NCBI RefSeq assembly: GCF_943372915.1
Contig: NZ_CALSAN010000017.1
Span: 22,547 to 86,546 of the forward strand
DNA: 64,000 nt
Source of the DNA: Ferrovibrio terrae_A
GTDB lineage: Bacteria; Pseudomonadota; Alphaproteobacteria; Ferrovibrionales; Ferrovibrionaceae
Direction: 5' to 3'
The notes under the pieces are model-generated. The model worked only from the letters and a program-made list of their open reading frames with translations. It had not been told where the DNA came from and made no database searches. Each line of letters begins with the position of its first letter. Position 1 is the stretch's first letter. The translations under genes were made by a program, and so were the position numbers. Below, in pieces: positions 16,787-25,474 of the stretch.

Positions 16787-17281
16787 ATGGAGCGAAACGC
16801 ACAGGGTGTACGGCACATCACGCCAGTCGCCGAAGCCGATCTGGATGCCAGACTGATCGGCCTGGTCGAATATTGGGCCAGCAAGCGCCGTGGCCGGCGT
16901 TTTCCAGCCCGATCCGATCTCGATCCGATCGAGCTTAAACCGTGGCTCGGCTATCTGCTGATGGTGGATGTCGTGCGTGCCGAGGATGGCGGCCTGCGCT
17001 TCCGCTACCGCCTGTTCGGCACTGAATTCGTTTTCTATCATGGCAGCGACCTGACCGGACATTGGCTGGAGGATATCGCCAATGTGGGATTCCGCGACGA
17101 GTTGCTGGCACTGTATCGCGGTGTGGTCACCGACGGCGCCATGCGCACACTGTCTTACGACTATCTGATCGGCGACCGGCGCCATCGCTTCCAGGCCGTG
17201 CTGCTGCCGCTGTCATCGGATGGCGCGACGGTGAATATCGTGCTGGGCTGCGGCGTGCCGCTCGACGCGCCGTCAGCGTAA
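16787..17281 (+). CDS. Stand-alone PAS-domain protein, tandem copy 2
   Basis: Also exactly 164 residues and aligned from end to end with the preceding gene: LVEYWASKRRGRRFPARSDLDPIEL, LLMVDVV, RFRYRLFGTEFVFYHG, DLTGHWLEDI, SYDYLI and FQAVLLPLSSDG. The main differences lie in the first 20 residues and in the central helix between the two conserved halves, where binding specificity of a PAS pocket would change. Longer upstream frames overlap copy 1 out of frame and are ignored; the ATG at 16787 gives the alignable start. It ends 12 bases from the convergent hydrolase gene. Confidence 0.75.
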   Translation: MERNAQGVRHITPVAEADLDARLIGLVEYWASKRRGRRFPARSDLDPIELKPWLGYLLMVDVVRAEDGGLRFRYRLFGTEFVFYHGSDLTGHWLEDIANVGFRDELLALYRGVVTDGAMRTLSYDYLIGDRRHRFQAVLLPLSSDGATVNIVLGCGVPLDAPSA

Positions 17282-17293
17282 CGCGCTGTTGGT

Positions 17294-18082
17294 CTACAGG
17301 GCGTGTTCGTCGAGCCAGTCGGCGACCATGGCGATCACCTCGTCTTCCTTCGGCTCACCGAAGATGAAATGACTCAGCTCGGGGATCTCGCGGAATACGG
17401 CACGGCCGGGATAGCGGCGTGCCACGGCGCGACATGTGGATGGCGGCGTCACCTTGTCGTCGCTGCCGCCCAGCACCAGCAGCGGCACCTGCACGCGATG
17501 CGCCGAGACATGGCTGGCGGCATGCCAGTCGAGCCACCACAGCAGGGTCTCGAACAGCACACGGCCTGATTCGGGCACCATGCGGGCAAAGATGTCGCGT
17601 TGCAGGGCGGCGGGAATCCGGTCCATCGAATAGGCGGCGGCGATGTTGAAGTCCGGCGCCATCGCCTTATGCGTCAGGCTGCCGCTCTTGAGCAGGCCGT
17701 ACACGGTTTCCAGTTCCCAGCGCGTATGCGGCAGGGTGCCCCAGGGCGCCACTGGTGCCAGCAGCACCGCGGCGCGCGCCAGATTCTGCGCGGCCAGCTG
17801 CTGTGCCAGCAGGCCGCCGAGCGAATGGCCGATCACCACCGGTGCCGGCTGCGATGGCTGGGTGATGCGCTCGATTTCGGCCGTCAGGAAATTGCGATAC
17901 TCGGCCAGGCCCTGGCGGTGCAGATCGGGATGCGGCGCCGCATTGGCAAAGGCGCTGCCATGGAAGGGCAGGTCGGGTGCATGGGTTTTCCAGCCACGCC
18001 GGCTCAGCTCGCCGCGCAGTTTCTCGAACACCCAGCCACCGACGAAAGCGCCGTGCAGCAGCAGGATGTCGCCCTTGTTCAT
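17294..18082 (-). CDS. Alpha/beta hydrolase
   Basis: A 262-residue soluble hydrolase. The oxyanion loop LLLHGAFVGGW (residues 7-17), nucleophile elbow GHSLGG with Ser87, an acidic residue in LGGSDDKVTPP and the late His in LSHFIFGEP complete a catalytic triad; a helical cap lies between residues 110 and 190. Substrate is not evident. It is the last gene of the minus-strand run that starts at rsfS, 6 bases after rppH, so it is probably co-transcribed. Confidence 0.85.
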   Translation of the reverse strand: MNKGDILLLHGAFVGGWVFEKLRGELSRRGWKTHAPDLPFHGSAFANAAPHPDLHRQGLAEYRNFLTAEIERITQPSQPAPVVIGHSLGGLLAQQLAAQNLARAAVLLAPVAPWGTLPHTRWELETVYGLLKSGSLTHKAMAPDFNIAAAYSMDRIPAALQRDIFARMVPESGRVLFETLLWWLDWHAASHVSAHRVQVPLLVLGGSDDKVTPPSTCRAVARRYPGRAVFREIPELSHFIFGEPKEDEVIAMVADWLDEHAL

Positions 18083-18088
18083 GATGCC

Positions 18089-18568
18089 TCAGGTGCGGAC
18101 GCGGTCGGCGAATTCGCTGACGATCAGCTCGTAGATCGGCCGCTTGAACGGCACGATCATATCGGGCAGCTGGCGGAAAGGCAGCCAGCGCCACTGGTTG
18201 AATTCCGGATGCGCCGTCTGCAGGTTGATGTCGCTGTCCTGGCCCTTGAAGCGCGCGAGATACCATTTCTGGCGCTGGCCGCGGTATCGCCCCTTCCACA
18301 CCTTGTCGACCAGGTCGGGCGGCAGGTCGTAGGACAGCCAGTCGCGGCTTTCGGCGATCACCTCGGCCAGATGCGCCGGCACGCCGATTTCTTCTTCCAT
18401 CTCGCGCAAGGCGGCCTGCAGCGGGTCTTCGCCGGGGTCGATGCCGCCCTGCGGCATCTGCCAGGCTTCAGCGGTCTGATCGATACGCTGGCCGACAAAC
18501 ACCATGTCGTCGGCATTCAGCAGCGCGATGCCCACGCCATCGCGATAGGGCCGTGCATCCATACTCAT
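18089..18568 (-). CDS. rppH: RNA pyrophosphohydrolase (Nudix)
   Basis: A 159-residue Nudix enzyme of the RppH/IalA group, which removes pyrophosphate from the 5' end of triphosphorylated RNA and starts decay. The Nudix box GGIDPGEDPLQAALREMEEEIG fits Gx5Ex7REUxEExGU. Family-specific pieces are YRDGVGIALLN at the N-terminus, WQMPQGGID, and the late WLPFRQLPDMIVPFKRPIYE. ATG at 18568 follows GAGTGAG; ATG at 18562 is equally acceptable. It follows yibQ by 22 bases, the usual order in alphaproteobacteria. Confidence 0.93.
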   Translation of the reverse strand: MSMDARPYRDGVGIALLNADDMVFVGQRIDQTAEAWQMPQGGIDPGEDPLQAALREMEEEIGVPAHLAEVIAESRDWLSYDLPPDLVDKVWKGRYRGQRQKWYLARFKGQDSDINLQTAHPEFNQWRWLPFRQLPDMIVPFKRPIYELIVSEFADRVRT

Positions 18569-18590
18569 GGAAAACTCACTCAAAAAGAAT

Positions 18591-19925
18591 TCATTCCGGG
18601 GTCTGTCGGTTGGCGATGGCGGATACCGGTGCCAGCGCAATGCCTTTGGCTTCCAGGCCGCGGCTCCAGGCCAGCAGCCGATCCAGCGTGATCGGATAGG
18701 GCAATGCGCCGCCGATGGCAACGCCGCTGGCGCGCGCCGTGCGTTCCAGCTCTTCCAGGCGGGCATCGATCAGCGGGCCGGTCGGGGCAGCATCGATCTG
18801 GCGGTTGACGACGGCATAGACGCCGCCGGCGTCGCGTACGATGCGGGCCGCCACACTGCGCGGCGCGGTGCGCGCATCGACAAACAGCAGACCGCGTTCC
18901 TTCAGCTTGCCGGCGATCACCCGCATATGCTCGGGCGAGGAGGTGTATTTGCCGCCCATCAGATTGCTGAAGCCGATATAGCCGGGCGCGCGCGCCAGGA
19001 TCCAGTCGAGCCTGCGCACATTCTCCTGCTCGCTCAAGCTGGTCAGCAGCGTATAGGGGCCGGGATCGCTGGCCGGATAATCGAAGGGTTCCATCGGCAG
19101 GCCGAGCAGCACTTCATGGCCGGCATTGCGCGCCGCCTCGATCTGCGTGGCCAGATCGGGCGCGTAAGGATTGAAGGCAAAGGTGATGGCCGGTGGCAGG
19201 CGTTCGGCGGCCAGCGCGGTAAGTTGCGCATTCAAGCCCATGTCATGCAGCACGATGGCCAGGCGCGGCCGCGTCGGCGGCTCGTCGAAGGGCCGTGCAT
19301 AGGCGCTCCAGGGCTGGCGGCCATCGCTGCCGATCTTCGGCACCAGGCCGCGCGGCGTGGGCTCGGCCAGCATCGGATCGGGCGCCACCAGCAGGCCGCT
19401 GGCCAGCCGGCCCACTGCGGGCGGCGGTGCGGCGGCATTGGCTTTTTGATCTGGCGCCAGGCGCGCTTCGGGCGGCAGCACCAGCTTGCCGACGCCGATC
19501 ACCACTTCCGATCCGGGCAGGAAAGGCAGCTTCTCGCCGGTGGTGACCAGCCAGCCGCCACCGGCGGCCAGCACGAACAGCACCACGGTCCAGGCCGCCA
19601 TCAGCAGGCGGCGATTCACCGTGCGCAGGTCGCCGCGCAGGAAGGGCGGCCACAGGATCAGGCCGATGATGCGGAAAAAAGTGGTGATGCGGTGTTTCAT
19701 GCCGCGCCGGCGCGGCGGCTCGGGCGGCGGTGCGTCGTCTTCGCCGGTGATGGTCTGGATCAGGTCGGCATCGTCATCGGCGGCCAGCATGCCTTCGCCG
19801 CCGCCATTCATCTCGCCGGCGGCAGGCTTCTTCTTTTTGCCGCCGAACAGGCGCTTGAGCAGACCCTGCTTCGGTTCTGCTTCAGGCGCCCGGTCGTCCG
19901 GATCGGCATGAAGTTTGGCGGCCAT
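18591..19925 (-). CDS. Divergent polysaccharide deacetylase (YibQ family)
   Basis: A 444-residue envelope protein. Residues 1-120 are a hydrophilic, charged cytosolic region, one membrane helix follows at about 128-150 (LLMAAWTVVLFVLAAGGGW), and the C-terminal 250 residues form the divergent deacetylase domain, with AIVLHDMGLN, LPMEPFDYPASDPGPYTLL and FVDARTAPRSVA. The domain should face the periplasm. Members are usually encoded, as here, directly after the S41 protease and EnvC-like genes, suggesting a role in peptidoglycan or septum work; the enzymatic activity is unproven in the family. Confidence 0.85.
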   Translation of the reverse strand: MAAKLHADPDDRAPEAEPKQGLLKRLFGGKKKKPAAGEMNGGGEGMLAADDDADLIQTITGEDDAPPPEPPRRRGMKHRITTFFRIIGLILWPPFLRGDLRTVNRRLLMAAWTVVLFVLAAGGGWLVTTGEKLPFLPGSEVVIGVGKLVLPPEARLAPDQKANAAAPPPAVGRLASGLLVAPDPMLAEPTPRGLVPKIGSDGRQPWSAYARPFDEPPTRPRLAIVLHDMGLNAQLTALAAERLPPAITFAFNPYAPDLATQIEAARNAGHEVLLGLPMEPFDYPASDPGPYTLLTSLSEQENVRRLDWILARAPGYIGFSNLMGGKYTSSPEHMRVIAGKLKERGLLFVDARTAPRSVAARIVRDAGGVYAVVNRQIDAAPTGPLIDARLEELERTARASGVAIGGALPYPITLDRLLAWSRGLEAKGIALAPVSAIANRQTPE

Positions 19926-19981
19926 CGCGGTGGTTCAGCCTTCTGCTGAGCCGTCGCACAATCGAAGCATGTCCTGGCGGA

Positions 19982-21298
19982 TCATTTCCGGGCGGTCGGC
20001 TTGGGCGGTGCGCGCAGCACTTCCATCGCCGCCTGCAGCACCAGATCGGGGCCATCCTGGCCAGGCGTCGGCACCTTCTGCGGCGGCGTCACCGTCGACG
20101 GTTCCGCCTGCTTCTCGGGCTTGTCTTCCTCGGTCTCGCGCGTGCCGGTCATCTGGCGACGCTCTTTCAGCGCCGCGGCGATCTGGCGGTCGCGCTCATT
20201 CCAGGCTTCCACATCGGCCGAAATGCCGACCTTGTCGATCGAACGGCCCGACGGCGTGAAGTAGCCCGCGGTGGTCAGCTTCATGCCGCCGAATTCACCC
20301 AGCGGGATCATGGTCTGCACCAGGCCCTTGCCGAAGGTGGTGTTGCCCACCAGCACGGCACGGTGATGATCCTGCAGCGCGCCGGCGACGATTTCAGACG
20401 CCGAGGCCGAGCCGCCGTTGATCAGCACGGCCATCGGCTTGCCATCGGCGACATCGCCGCGCTTGGCATTGTAGCGCTGGCCGTCATCGGTGCTGGGGCG
20501 CAGCGCGCGGGTCGACACGATCTCGCCCTGGTTCAGGAAGCTGTCCGACACCGAAATCGCCTGATCCAGCAGGCCGCCCGGATTGTCGCGCAGGTCGATG
20601 ATATAGCCCTTCAGGTCGTTGCCCATCTCGGACTTCAGCCGGTCGATGGCGGCAACCATGTCCTGGGTGGTGTGTTCGTTGAACGACGAGATGCGCAGAT
20701 AAGCGAACTCGCCTTCACGGCGGGCACGCACCACGCGGGTCTTGATCACCGCGCGGGTGATCTTGATGTCGAAGGTCTTGGCCGCATCGGCGGCGCCGCG
20801 GCGCACGGTGAGCACGATGTTGGTGTTGGGCGCACCGCGCATCTTCTCGATCGATTCATTCAGCGACTTGCCCATCACCGGATCGCCGTCCAGATGGGTG
20901 ATCAGGTCGCCCGGCAGCACACCGGCTTTCTGCGCCGGCGTTTCGTCGATCGGCGACACCACCTTGATCAGGCCGTTCTCCTGGGTCACTTCGATGCCCA
21001 GGCCGCCGAATTCGCCGCGCGTCTGCACGCGGGCTTCCTGGAAGCTGCGCGGCGGCATGTAGATCGAGTAGGGATCGAGCGAAGACAGCATGCCGTTGAT
21101 GGCAGCCTCCATCAGCTCGTCGTCCTTGGTCTCTTTGTAGTAGTCGTTGCGCACGCGTTCGAAGATTTCTCCGAACAGGTTGAGCTGCCGATAGGTTTCA
21201 TTGGCCTGCAGGCCGCCGACCTTGCTGGGAGCGGCGAACAGCGCCACCGACCCCATCAACGCGAAAGCACAGACACCGCCGAGGAGGAAATTGCGCAT
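19982..21298 (-). CDS. ctpA: C-terminal processing peptidase, S41 family
   Basis: A 438-residue exported serine protease. Order: signal/anchor (residues 1-22, LLGGVCAFALMGSVALFAA), a helical N-terminal part, a PDZ domain (about 95-165, with GLGIEVTQENG and AGVLPGDLITHLDG), then the protease core with IIDLRDNPGGLLDQA, the Ser-Lys dyad Ser299 in GGSASASE and Lys324 in TTFGKG. The C-terminal 90 residues are Pro/Glu/Lys-rich. CtpA proteases of this class process periplasmic proteins and control cell-wall hydrolases. The start is fixed by the 1-base overlap with the envC stop (TGATG). Confidence 0.94.
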   Translation of the reverse strand: MRNFLLGGVCAFALMGSVALFAAPSKVGGLQANETYRQLNLFGEIFERVRNDYYKETKDDELMEAAINGMLSSLDPYSIYMPPRSFQEARVQTRGEFGGLGIEVTQENGLIKVVSPIDETPAQKAGVLPGDLITHLDGDPVMGKSLNESIEKMRGAPNTNIVLTVRRGAADAAKTFDIKITRAVIKTRVVRARREGEFAYLRISSFNEHTTQDMVAAIDRLKSEMGNDLKGYIIDLRDNPGGLLDQAISVSDSFLNQGEIVSTRALRPSTDDGQRYNAKRGDVADGKPMAVLINGGSASASEIVAGALQDHHRAVLVGNTTFGKGLVQTMIPLGEFGGMKLTTAGYFTPSGRSIDKVGISADVEAWNERDRQIAAALKERRQMTGTRETEEDKPEKQAEPSTVTPPQKVPTPGQDGPDLVLQAAMEVLRAPPKPTARK

Positions 21299-22518
21299 CA
21301 GCCGCTCACCTTTCTGTCGCCCGAGGCCAGCCAGGGTAACGGATTGACCGTTTCGCCTTTGCGCCTCAGTTCGAGATATAGGACGGGTTTTTCGCCTGGG
21401 GAGTTGGTCAACAGGCCGACCGGTTCGCCAGCAAGCACCCATTGACCGACAGAGCGGTCGATCCGTCCAAATCCCGCCAATAAGCTATGGTATCCGCCGC
21501 CATGGGCGATAATCAAGAGTTGCCCGTAGCCACGGAAGGGTCCGGCGAACATCACTTTGCCGTCAGCGGGCGCGATCACCTGGCCGCCGGGCCGGGTTTC
21601 GATGCGGATTCCGCGTAAGGGAACGCCGTTTTCATCGGCCTGGCCGAAGCGCCCGGTGATGCGGCCACGCGCCGGCAGGGCGGCAGACCCTTCCAGGGCG
21701 GCATAGGCCTCCGGCGGATCGGGGATTGTGCTGCCTTTCGGCGGCGTTCCGGCCTGGCTGCGGGCGCGCGCCTCGGCGGCCCGGCGCTCGGCCTCGCGGC
21801 GCTCCTGCTCCAGCAGGCGGTCGACCAGGGCGCGCAGATCCTTGGCCTGGGCGGCCAGCTGGCCGCTGGTCTCGCGCACGGAATCGCGCTCTTCCGCCGT
21901 TTGTGCGGCGGCGGCATGGGTTTCGGCCTGCAGGAATTCCAGGTCGCGGCGCTCATGGTCCAGCTGGGCGATGGCCTTGCCCAGCCGCTCCTGCTCAGCG
22001 GCCACGCCCTGGCGCAGCTTGGCCAGCCGCGTCAGTTCGTTGCGCAATGATGTTGCACGGTTCTCGATTTCGGGCACCAGGGCGGCCATCAGCTGGCTCG
22101 CCCGCACCATGTCCAGCGCCGAGCCCGGCGCCAGCACCATGGCCTCGGGCGGCTGGCGGCTGAGATGCGCCAGGCTGGCCAGGGTCTGCGCCAGCTCGCC
22201 GCGTCGGGCCTCCAGGGCCTCGCGGGCAGCGCCCTCATCGGCCAGCAGGCCGGCCAGTTTGTCTTCGCTCTGGGAGACCAGGTCTTCCTGCGCCTGCAGT
22301 TTCCGGGCGGCGGCAACCAGCTTGCGCTGCAGCTCGCGCTGCTTCTGCGCCAGCTTGGCGGCTTCCTGGCTCAGTTCGCGCTCGCGCTCGCGGCTTTCCT
22401 GCAGGCGCTTCTGCACATCCTGCAGCTGCTGCTGCGGCGCCTGCGCAAAACCGCCCACCGGCGCCAGCAGCGCTCCAAGGAGCGCGCCTGTGGCGAGCGG
22501 AAGGATCAGCTTACGCAA
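21298..22518 (-). CDS. EnvC-like murein hydrolase activator (LytM domain)
   Basis: A 406-residue periplasmic protein: signal peptide (residues 1-25, ending GFAQA), about 220 residues of coiled coil (repeated Q, E, R, L), then a LytM/M23 domain (ITGRFG..., FAGPFRGYGQLLIIAHGGGYHSLLAG, LYLELRRKG...NPLPWL). The zinc ligands of active M23 peptidases are partly lost: the HxxxD site is replaced by RGIRIE and the final HxH by YLE. This is the pattern of EnvC, which activates amidases rather than cutting cell wall itself. The start overlaps the gpmI end by 8 bases. Confidence 0.9.
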   Translation of the reverse strand: MRKLILPLATGALLGALLAPVGGFAQAPQQQLQDVQKRLQESRERERELSQEAAKLAQKQRELQRKLVAAARKLQAQEDLVSQSEDKLAGLLADEGAAREALEARRGELAQTLASLAHLSRQPPEAMVLAPGSALDMVRASQLMAALVPEIENRATSLRNELTRLAKLRQGVAAEQERLGKAIAQLDHERRDLEFLQAETHAAAAQTAEERDSVRETSGQLAAQAKDLRALVDRLLEQERREAERRAAEARARSQAGTPPKGSTIPDPPEAYAALEGSAALPARGRITGRFGQADENGVPLRGIRIETRPGGQVIAPADGKVMFAGPFRGYGQLLIIAHGGGYHSLLAGFGRIDRSVGQWVLAGEPVGLLTNSPGEKPVLYLELRRKGETVNPLPWLASGDRKVSG

Positions 22519-24088
22519 GGCGGCGGGCAGCCGTCTGGGTTTTGCCGGCCACCGCCAGGATGCTGCCGGTCATCTCGGCGGGCTGCGGCAGGCCGAGGAA
22601 ATGCAGCAGGGTCGGCGCGATGTCGCAGAGCCGGCCGTCGTTGAGGCCGTAAGCGTTCGTGCGTGGGCCGACCAGCAGCAGCGGCACCGGATTGGTGGTG
22701 TGCTGGGTATGGGCCTGGCCGCTGGCGCGATCGCGCATCTCTTCCAGGTTGCCGTGATCGGCGGTGATCAGCATCACGCCATCCATTTGGGTGACGGCTG
22801 TTTCCAGTTTCGCGATGCAGGCATCGATGGTTTCGGCGGCCTTGATGGCGGCAGGCATCGAGCCGGTATGGCCCACCATGTCCGGATTGGCATAGTTGAC
22901 GATGACCAGATCATACTGCCCCGAGGTGATCGCCGCCGTCAGCTTGTCAGTCAGTTCCGGCGCCGACATCTCCGGCTGCAAATCGTAAGTCTTCACCTTC
23001 GGTGACGGCACCAGGATGCGGTCCTCGCCGGCGAAGGGCTGCTCCTCGCCACCGTTCATGAAGAATGTGACATGGGCGTATTTCTCGGTCTCGGCGATGC
23101 GCAGCTGCGTCTTGCCGGCATTGGCCAGCACTTCACCCAGGACATTGGGATAGCGCACCGGCGCGTAAGCCGTGGCGAGGAAGGGATTCAGTGCGGTGGA
23201 ATATTCGGTGAGACCAACGGCGCCGGCAAAGGTCACCACGCGGGCGCGCTTGAAGCCGTCGAAATGCGGGTCGAGCAGGGCGGTCAGGATCTCGCGTGCG
23301 CGGTCGGCGCGGAAATTCGCCATCAGCACGCCATCGCCGTTCTGCATGCCGGTGAAACCGGCGATCGCGGTGGGTGCGATGAACTCGTCGCTTTCATCGG
23401 CGGCATAGCTCTGTTCGACGGCCGCTTCGGCGCTGGTGGCGGTTTTGCCCTTGCCGTCGACCAGCGCCTCATAGGCCTGGGCGACACGCTCCCAGCGCTT
23501 GTCGCGATCCATTGCAAAGAAACGACCCGACACGGTGGCAAACGACACATGGGCCGCGCCATCAATCTGCTGGCGGAATGTCTTCAGGAACGTCAGGGCG
23601 CTTTTCGGCGCGGTATCGCGGCCATCCGCGAACATATGGATTTTTACAGCAATGCCGGATGCGGCAAAGATCCTGGCCACGGCGGCCATGTGATCCTGGT
23701 GCGAATGCACGCCGCCATCCGACAGCAGGCCGAGCAGGTGCAGCGCGCCGCCACTTTGCTTCAGCTTGCCGATCAGGCCGGTGATCGCCGGGTTGTCTTT
23801 CAGCGTGCCATCGGCCACCGCATTGTCGATGCGGCCGAGATCGGGCACGGCGATGCGCCCGGCGCCGATATTCATGTGGCCGACTTCCGAATTACCCATC
23901 TGGCCATCGGGCAGGCCGACATCGCGGCCGGATGTGCCGACCTTGGCGAACGGGCGGGTTTCCAGCAGGCGGCGGTAATTGGGCAGCCGCGCCTGCGCCA
24001 GCGCGTTGTCGGCCGGATCGTCGCGCAGGCCCCAGCCGTCCAGGATGCACAGGACGACGGGTTTGCGGATATTCTGGGTCTTGGTCAT
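22511..24088 (-). CDS. gpmI: 2,3-bisphosphoglycerate-independent phosphoglycerate mutase
   Basis: A 525-residue glycolytic/gluconeogenic enzyme interconverting 3- and 2-phosphoglycerate through a phospho-serine. Visible sites: metal ligand Asp17 in ILDGWG, catalytic Ser67 in GQMGNSEVGHMNIGAGR, FADGRDT, SGRFFAMDRDKRW, NFRADRAREI, and the second metal cluster with NYANPDMVGHTG and ITADHGNLE. Length and motif order are complete. It sits between rlmH (109 bases upstream) and envC (overlapping), the standard alphaproteobacterial order. Confidence 0.96.
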   Translation of the reverse strand: MTKTQNIRKPVVLCILDGWGLRDDPADNALAQARLPNYRRLLETRPFAKVGTSGRDVGLPDGQMGNSEVGHMNIGAGRIAVPDLGRIDNAVADGTLKDNPAITGLIGKLKQSGGALHLLGLLSDGGVHSHQDHMAAVARIFAASGIAVKIHMFADGRDTAPKSALTFLKTFRQQIDGAAHVSFATVSGRFFAMDRDKRWERVAQAYEALVDGKGKTATSAEAAVEQSYAADESDEFIAPTAIAGFTGMQNGDGVLMANFRADRAREILTALLDPHFDGFKRARVVTFAGAVGLTEYSTALNPFLATAYAPVRYPNVLGEVLANAGKTQLRIAETEKYAHVTFFMNGGEEQPFAGEDRILVPSPKVKTYDLQPEMSAPELTDKLTAAITSGQYDLVIVNYANPDMVGHTGSMPAAIKAAETIDACIAKLETAVTQMDGVMLITADHGNLEEMRDRASGQAHTQHTTNPVPLLLVGPRTNAYGLNDGRLCDIAPTLLHFLGLPQPAEMTGSILAVAGKTQTAARRLA

Positions 24089-24197
24089 GGCTGTCGGTAA
24101 AGGCTTGGGTTTCTAGGGCTTCTACATAACGCAGCGCGGGCCAAAGGTCACGCCGGGCTTTCCCCTCACAGTGATCGGAAACATCAATTCTGGCCGG

Positions 24198-24668
24198 TCA
24201 ATCACGATGATAGGGGTGCCCGGTCTGCAGGCTCCAGGCCCGGTAGAGCTGCTCCAGCAGCATCACCCTGGCCAGCAAATGCGGCCAGGTCATGGCAGAC
24301 AGCGACAGCGTCAGCCGGGCTTTCGCCGCCAGGGCGGGGTCCAGCCCGTCGGCGCCGCCGATCAGGAAGGCGATCTCGGCCTCGCCATGGTCACGCCACT
24401 GGGCCAGCAGGTCGGCGAAATGGCGGCTGGTCAGGCTCTTGCCGCGCTCGTCCAGCGCCACGATGACGGCACCTTTCGGGATGGCGGCCAGTAGCAGGGC
24501 CGCCTCGCGGCTTTTACGCTCGGCCACGCTGCCGCCCTGCTTCTTGTCCTCCACCTCGCGGATGGTGACCGGCCAGGGCAGGCGCTCGCGATAGCTTTCC
24601 AGCAGGCTCTGGGCCGCATCATGCTTGGCGCGGCCGGCCTTGCCGATGCAGGCGACCGTGATCTTCAT
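24198..24668 (-). CDS. rlmH: 23S rRNA (pseudouridine1915-N3)-methyltransferase
   Basis: A 156-residue SPOUT methyltransferase that modifies pseudouridine 1915 in helix 69 of 23S rRNA. Family motifs are ALDERGKSLTSRHFA in the middle, FLIGGADGLD, and the diagnostic C-terminal SLQTGHPYHRD. The ATG at 24668 is the only reasonable start. It lies 12 bases after rsfS, and both products act on the large ribosomal subunit. Confidence 0.95.
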   Translation of the reverse strand: MKITVACIGKAGRAKHDAAQSLLESYRERLPWPVTIREVEDKKQGGSVAERKSREAALLLAAIPKGAVIVALDERGKSLTSRHFADLLAQWRDHGEAEIAFLIGGADGLDPALAAKARLTLSLSAMTWPHLLARVMLLEQLYRAWSLQTGHPYHRD

Positions 24669-24680
24669 GGCGTGAGAGCT

Positions 24681-25325
24681 TTATGCCGCAGCAGGTTCCG
24701 GAATGGCCGCGCCGCCCCACATCTTTTCCAGATTGTAGAAGCTGCGCACTTCCGGCCGGAAGATATGCACGACGATATCGCCAGTATCGATCAGCACCCA
24801 GTCGCCCACGGCCTTGCCCTCGGCGCGCACCTTGCGGCCGGTTTCCTTGGAAATCCGCTCGACCAGATGCTCGGCGATGGCGCTGACCTGGCGCGAGGAG
24901 CGGCCCGATGCGATCACCAGAAAGTCGGCAATCGAGGATTTGCCGGCCAGTTCGATCGACACGATCTCCTCGGCCTTGTCGTCATCCAGCGACTTGAGGA
25001 TCATCTGGTGCAGCTTGAGCACTGCGGGCGGCACCGCGATCTTCTTCGGCGCGGCCTTCGCCGTGGTCTTCTCGGCGCCCTTTTTCGCGGATTTCGGTTT
25101 GCCGGCCTGCGCCTTGTTCGCCGCCTTGGCAGCGGCCTTGGTCACGGCGGTTGTCACCGTCTTGGGCGCGGTGACCTTCTTCGATCCGGTACTTTTGGTG
25201 GCTGCAGTCTTGTTCTTTGCCGCGGCGGCCGGCTTCTTGGCGGCGGCGGTCTTGGACTTCGATGTCGCCTTGGGTTTGGCCCCACTGGCGGCAGTCGCGC
25301 TTTTGCGCGTCGTGGATGTTGCGAT
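24681..25325 (-). CDS. rsfS: Ribosomal silencing factor RsfS with Ala/Lys-rich N-terminal extension; probable AUC start
   Basis: The C-terminal 120 residues are the RsfS/Iojap domain, which binds L14 and blocks subunit joining (IVSIELAGKSSIADFLVIASGRSSRQVSAIAEHLV, then GDWVLIDTGDIVVHIFRPEVRSFYNLEKMWG in parts). Before it lie about 95 residues rich in Ala, Lys and Thr (SKSKTAAAKKPAAAAKNKTA type). The frame has no good ATG/GTG start close by: a strong AGGAGG sits 8 bases upstream of an in-frame ATC at 25325-25323, one base from ATG. I use this ATC as the start (214 residues). A longer frame to 25535 would run into the neighbouring antiporter gene. RsfS identity is secure; the start is not. Confidence 0.85.
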   Translation of the reverse strand: MATSTTRKSATAASGAKPKATSKSKTAAAKKPAAAAKNKTAATKSTGSKKVTAPKTVTTAVTKAAAKAANKAQAGKPKSAKKGAEKTTAKAAPKKIAVPPAVLKLHQMILKSLDDDKAEEIVSIELAGKSSIADFLVIASGRSSRQVSAIAEHLVERISKETGRKVRAEGKAVGDWVLIDTGDIVVHIFRPEVRSFYNLEKMWGGAAIPEPAAA

Positions 25326-25474
25326 GGCTCTGTCCTCCTGCGCAATCCCCGGCTTTTGGCCGGTTCCCGGCCTCGATCCGGCCCAGAACCGAAGCGGGGG
25401 CCGAATCGGCTTCAGTCTACCCCGACTCGGGGTATCCGACAATGAAAGTCCGATGACGACCTGCGGTTGCCGCC

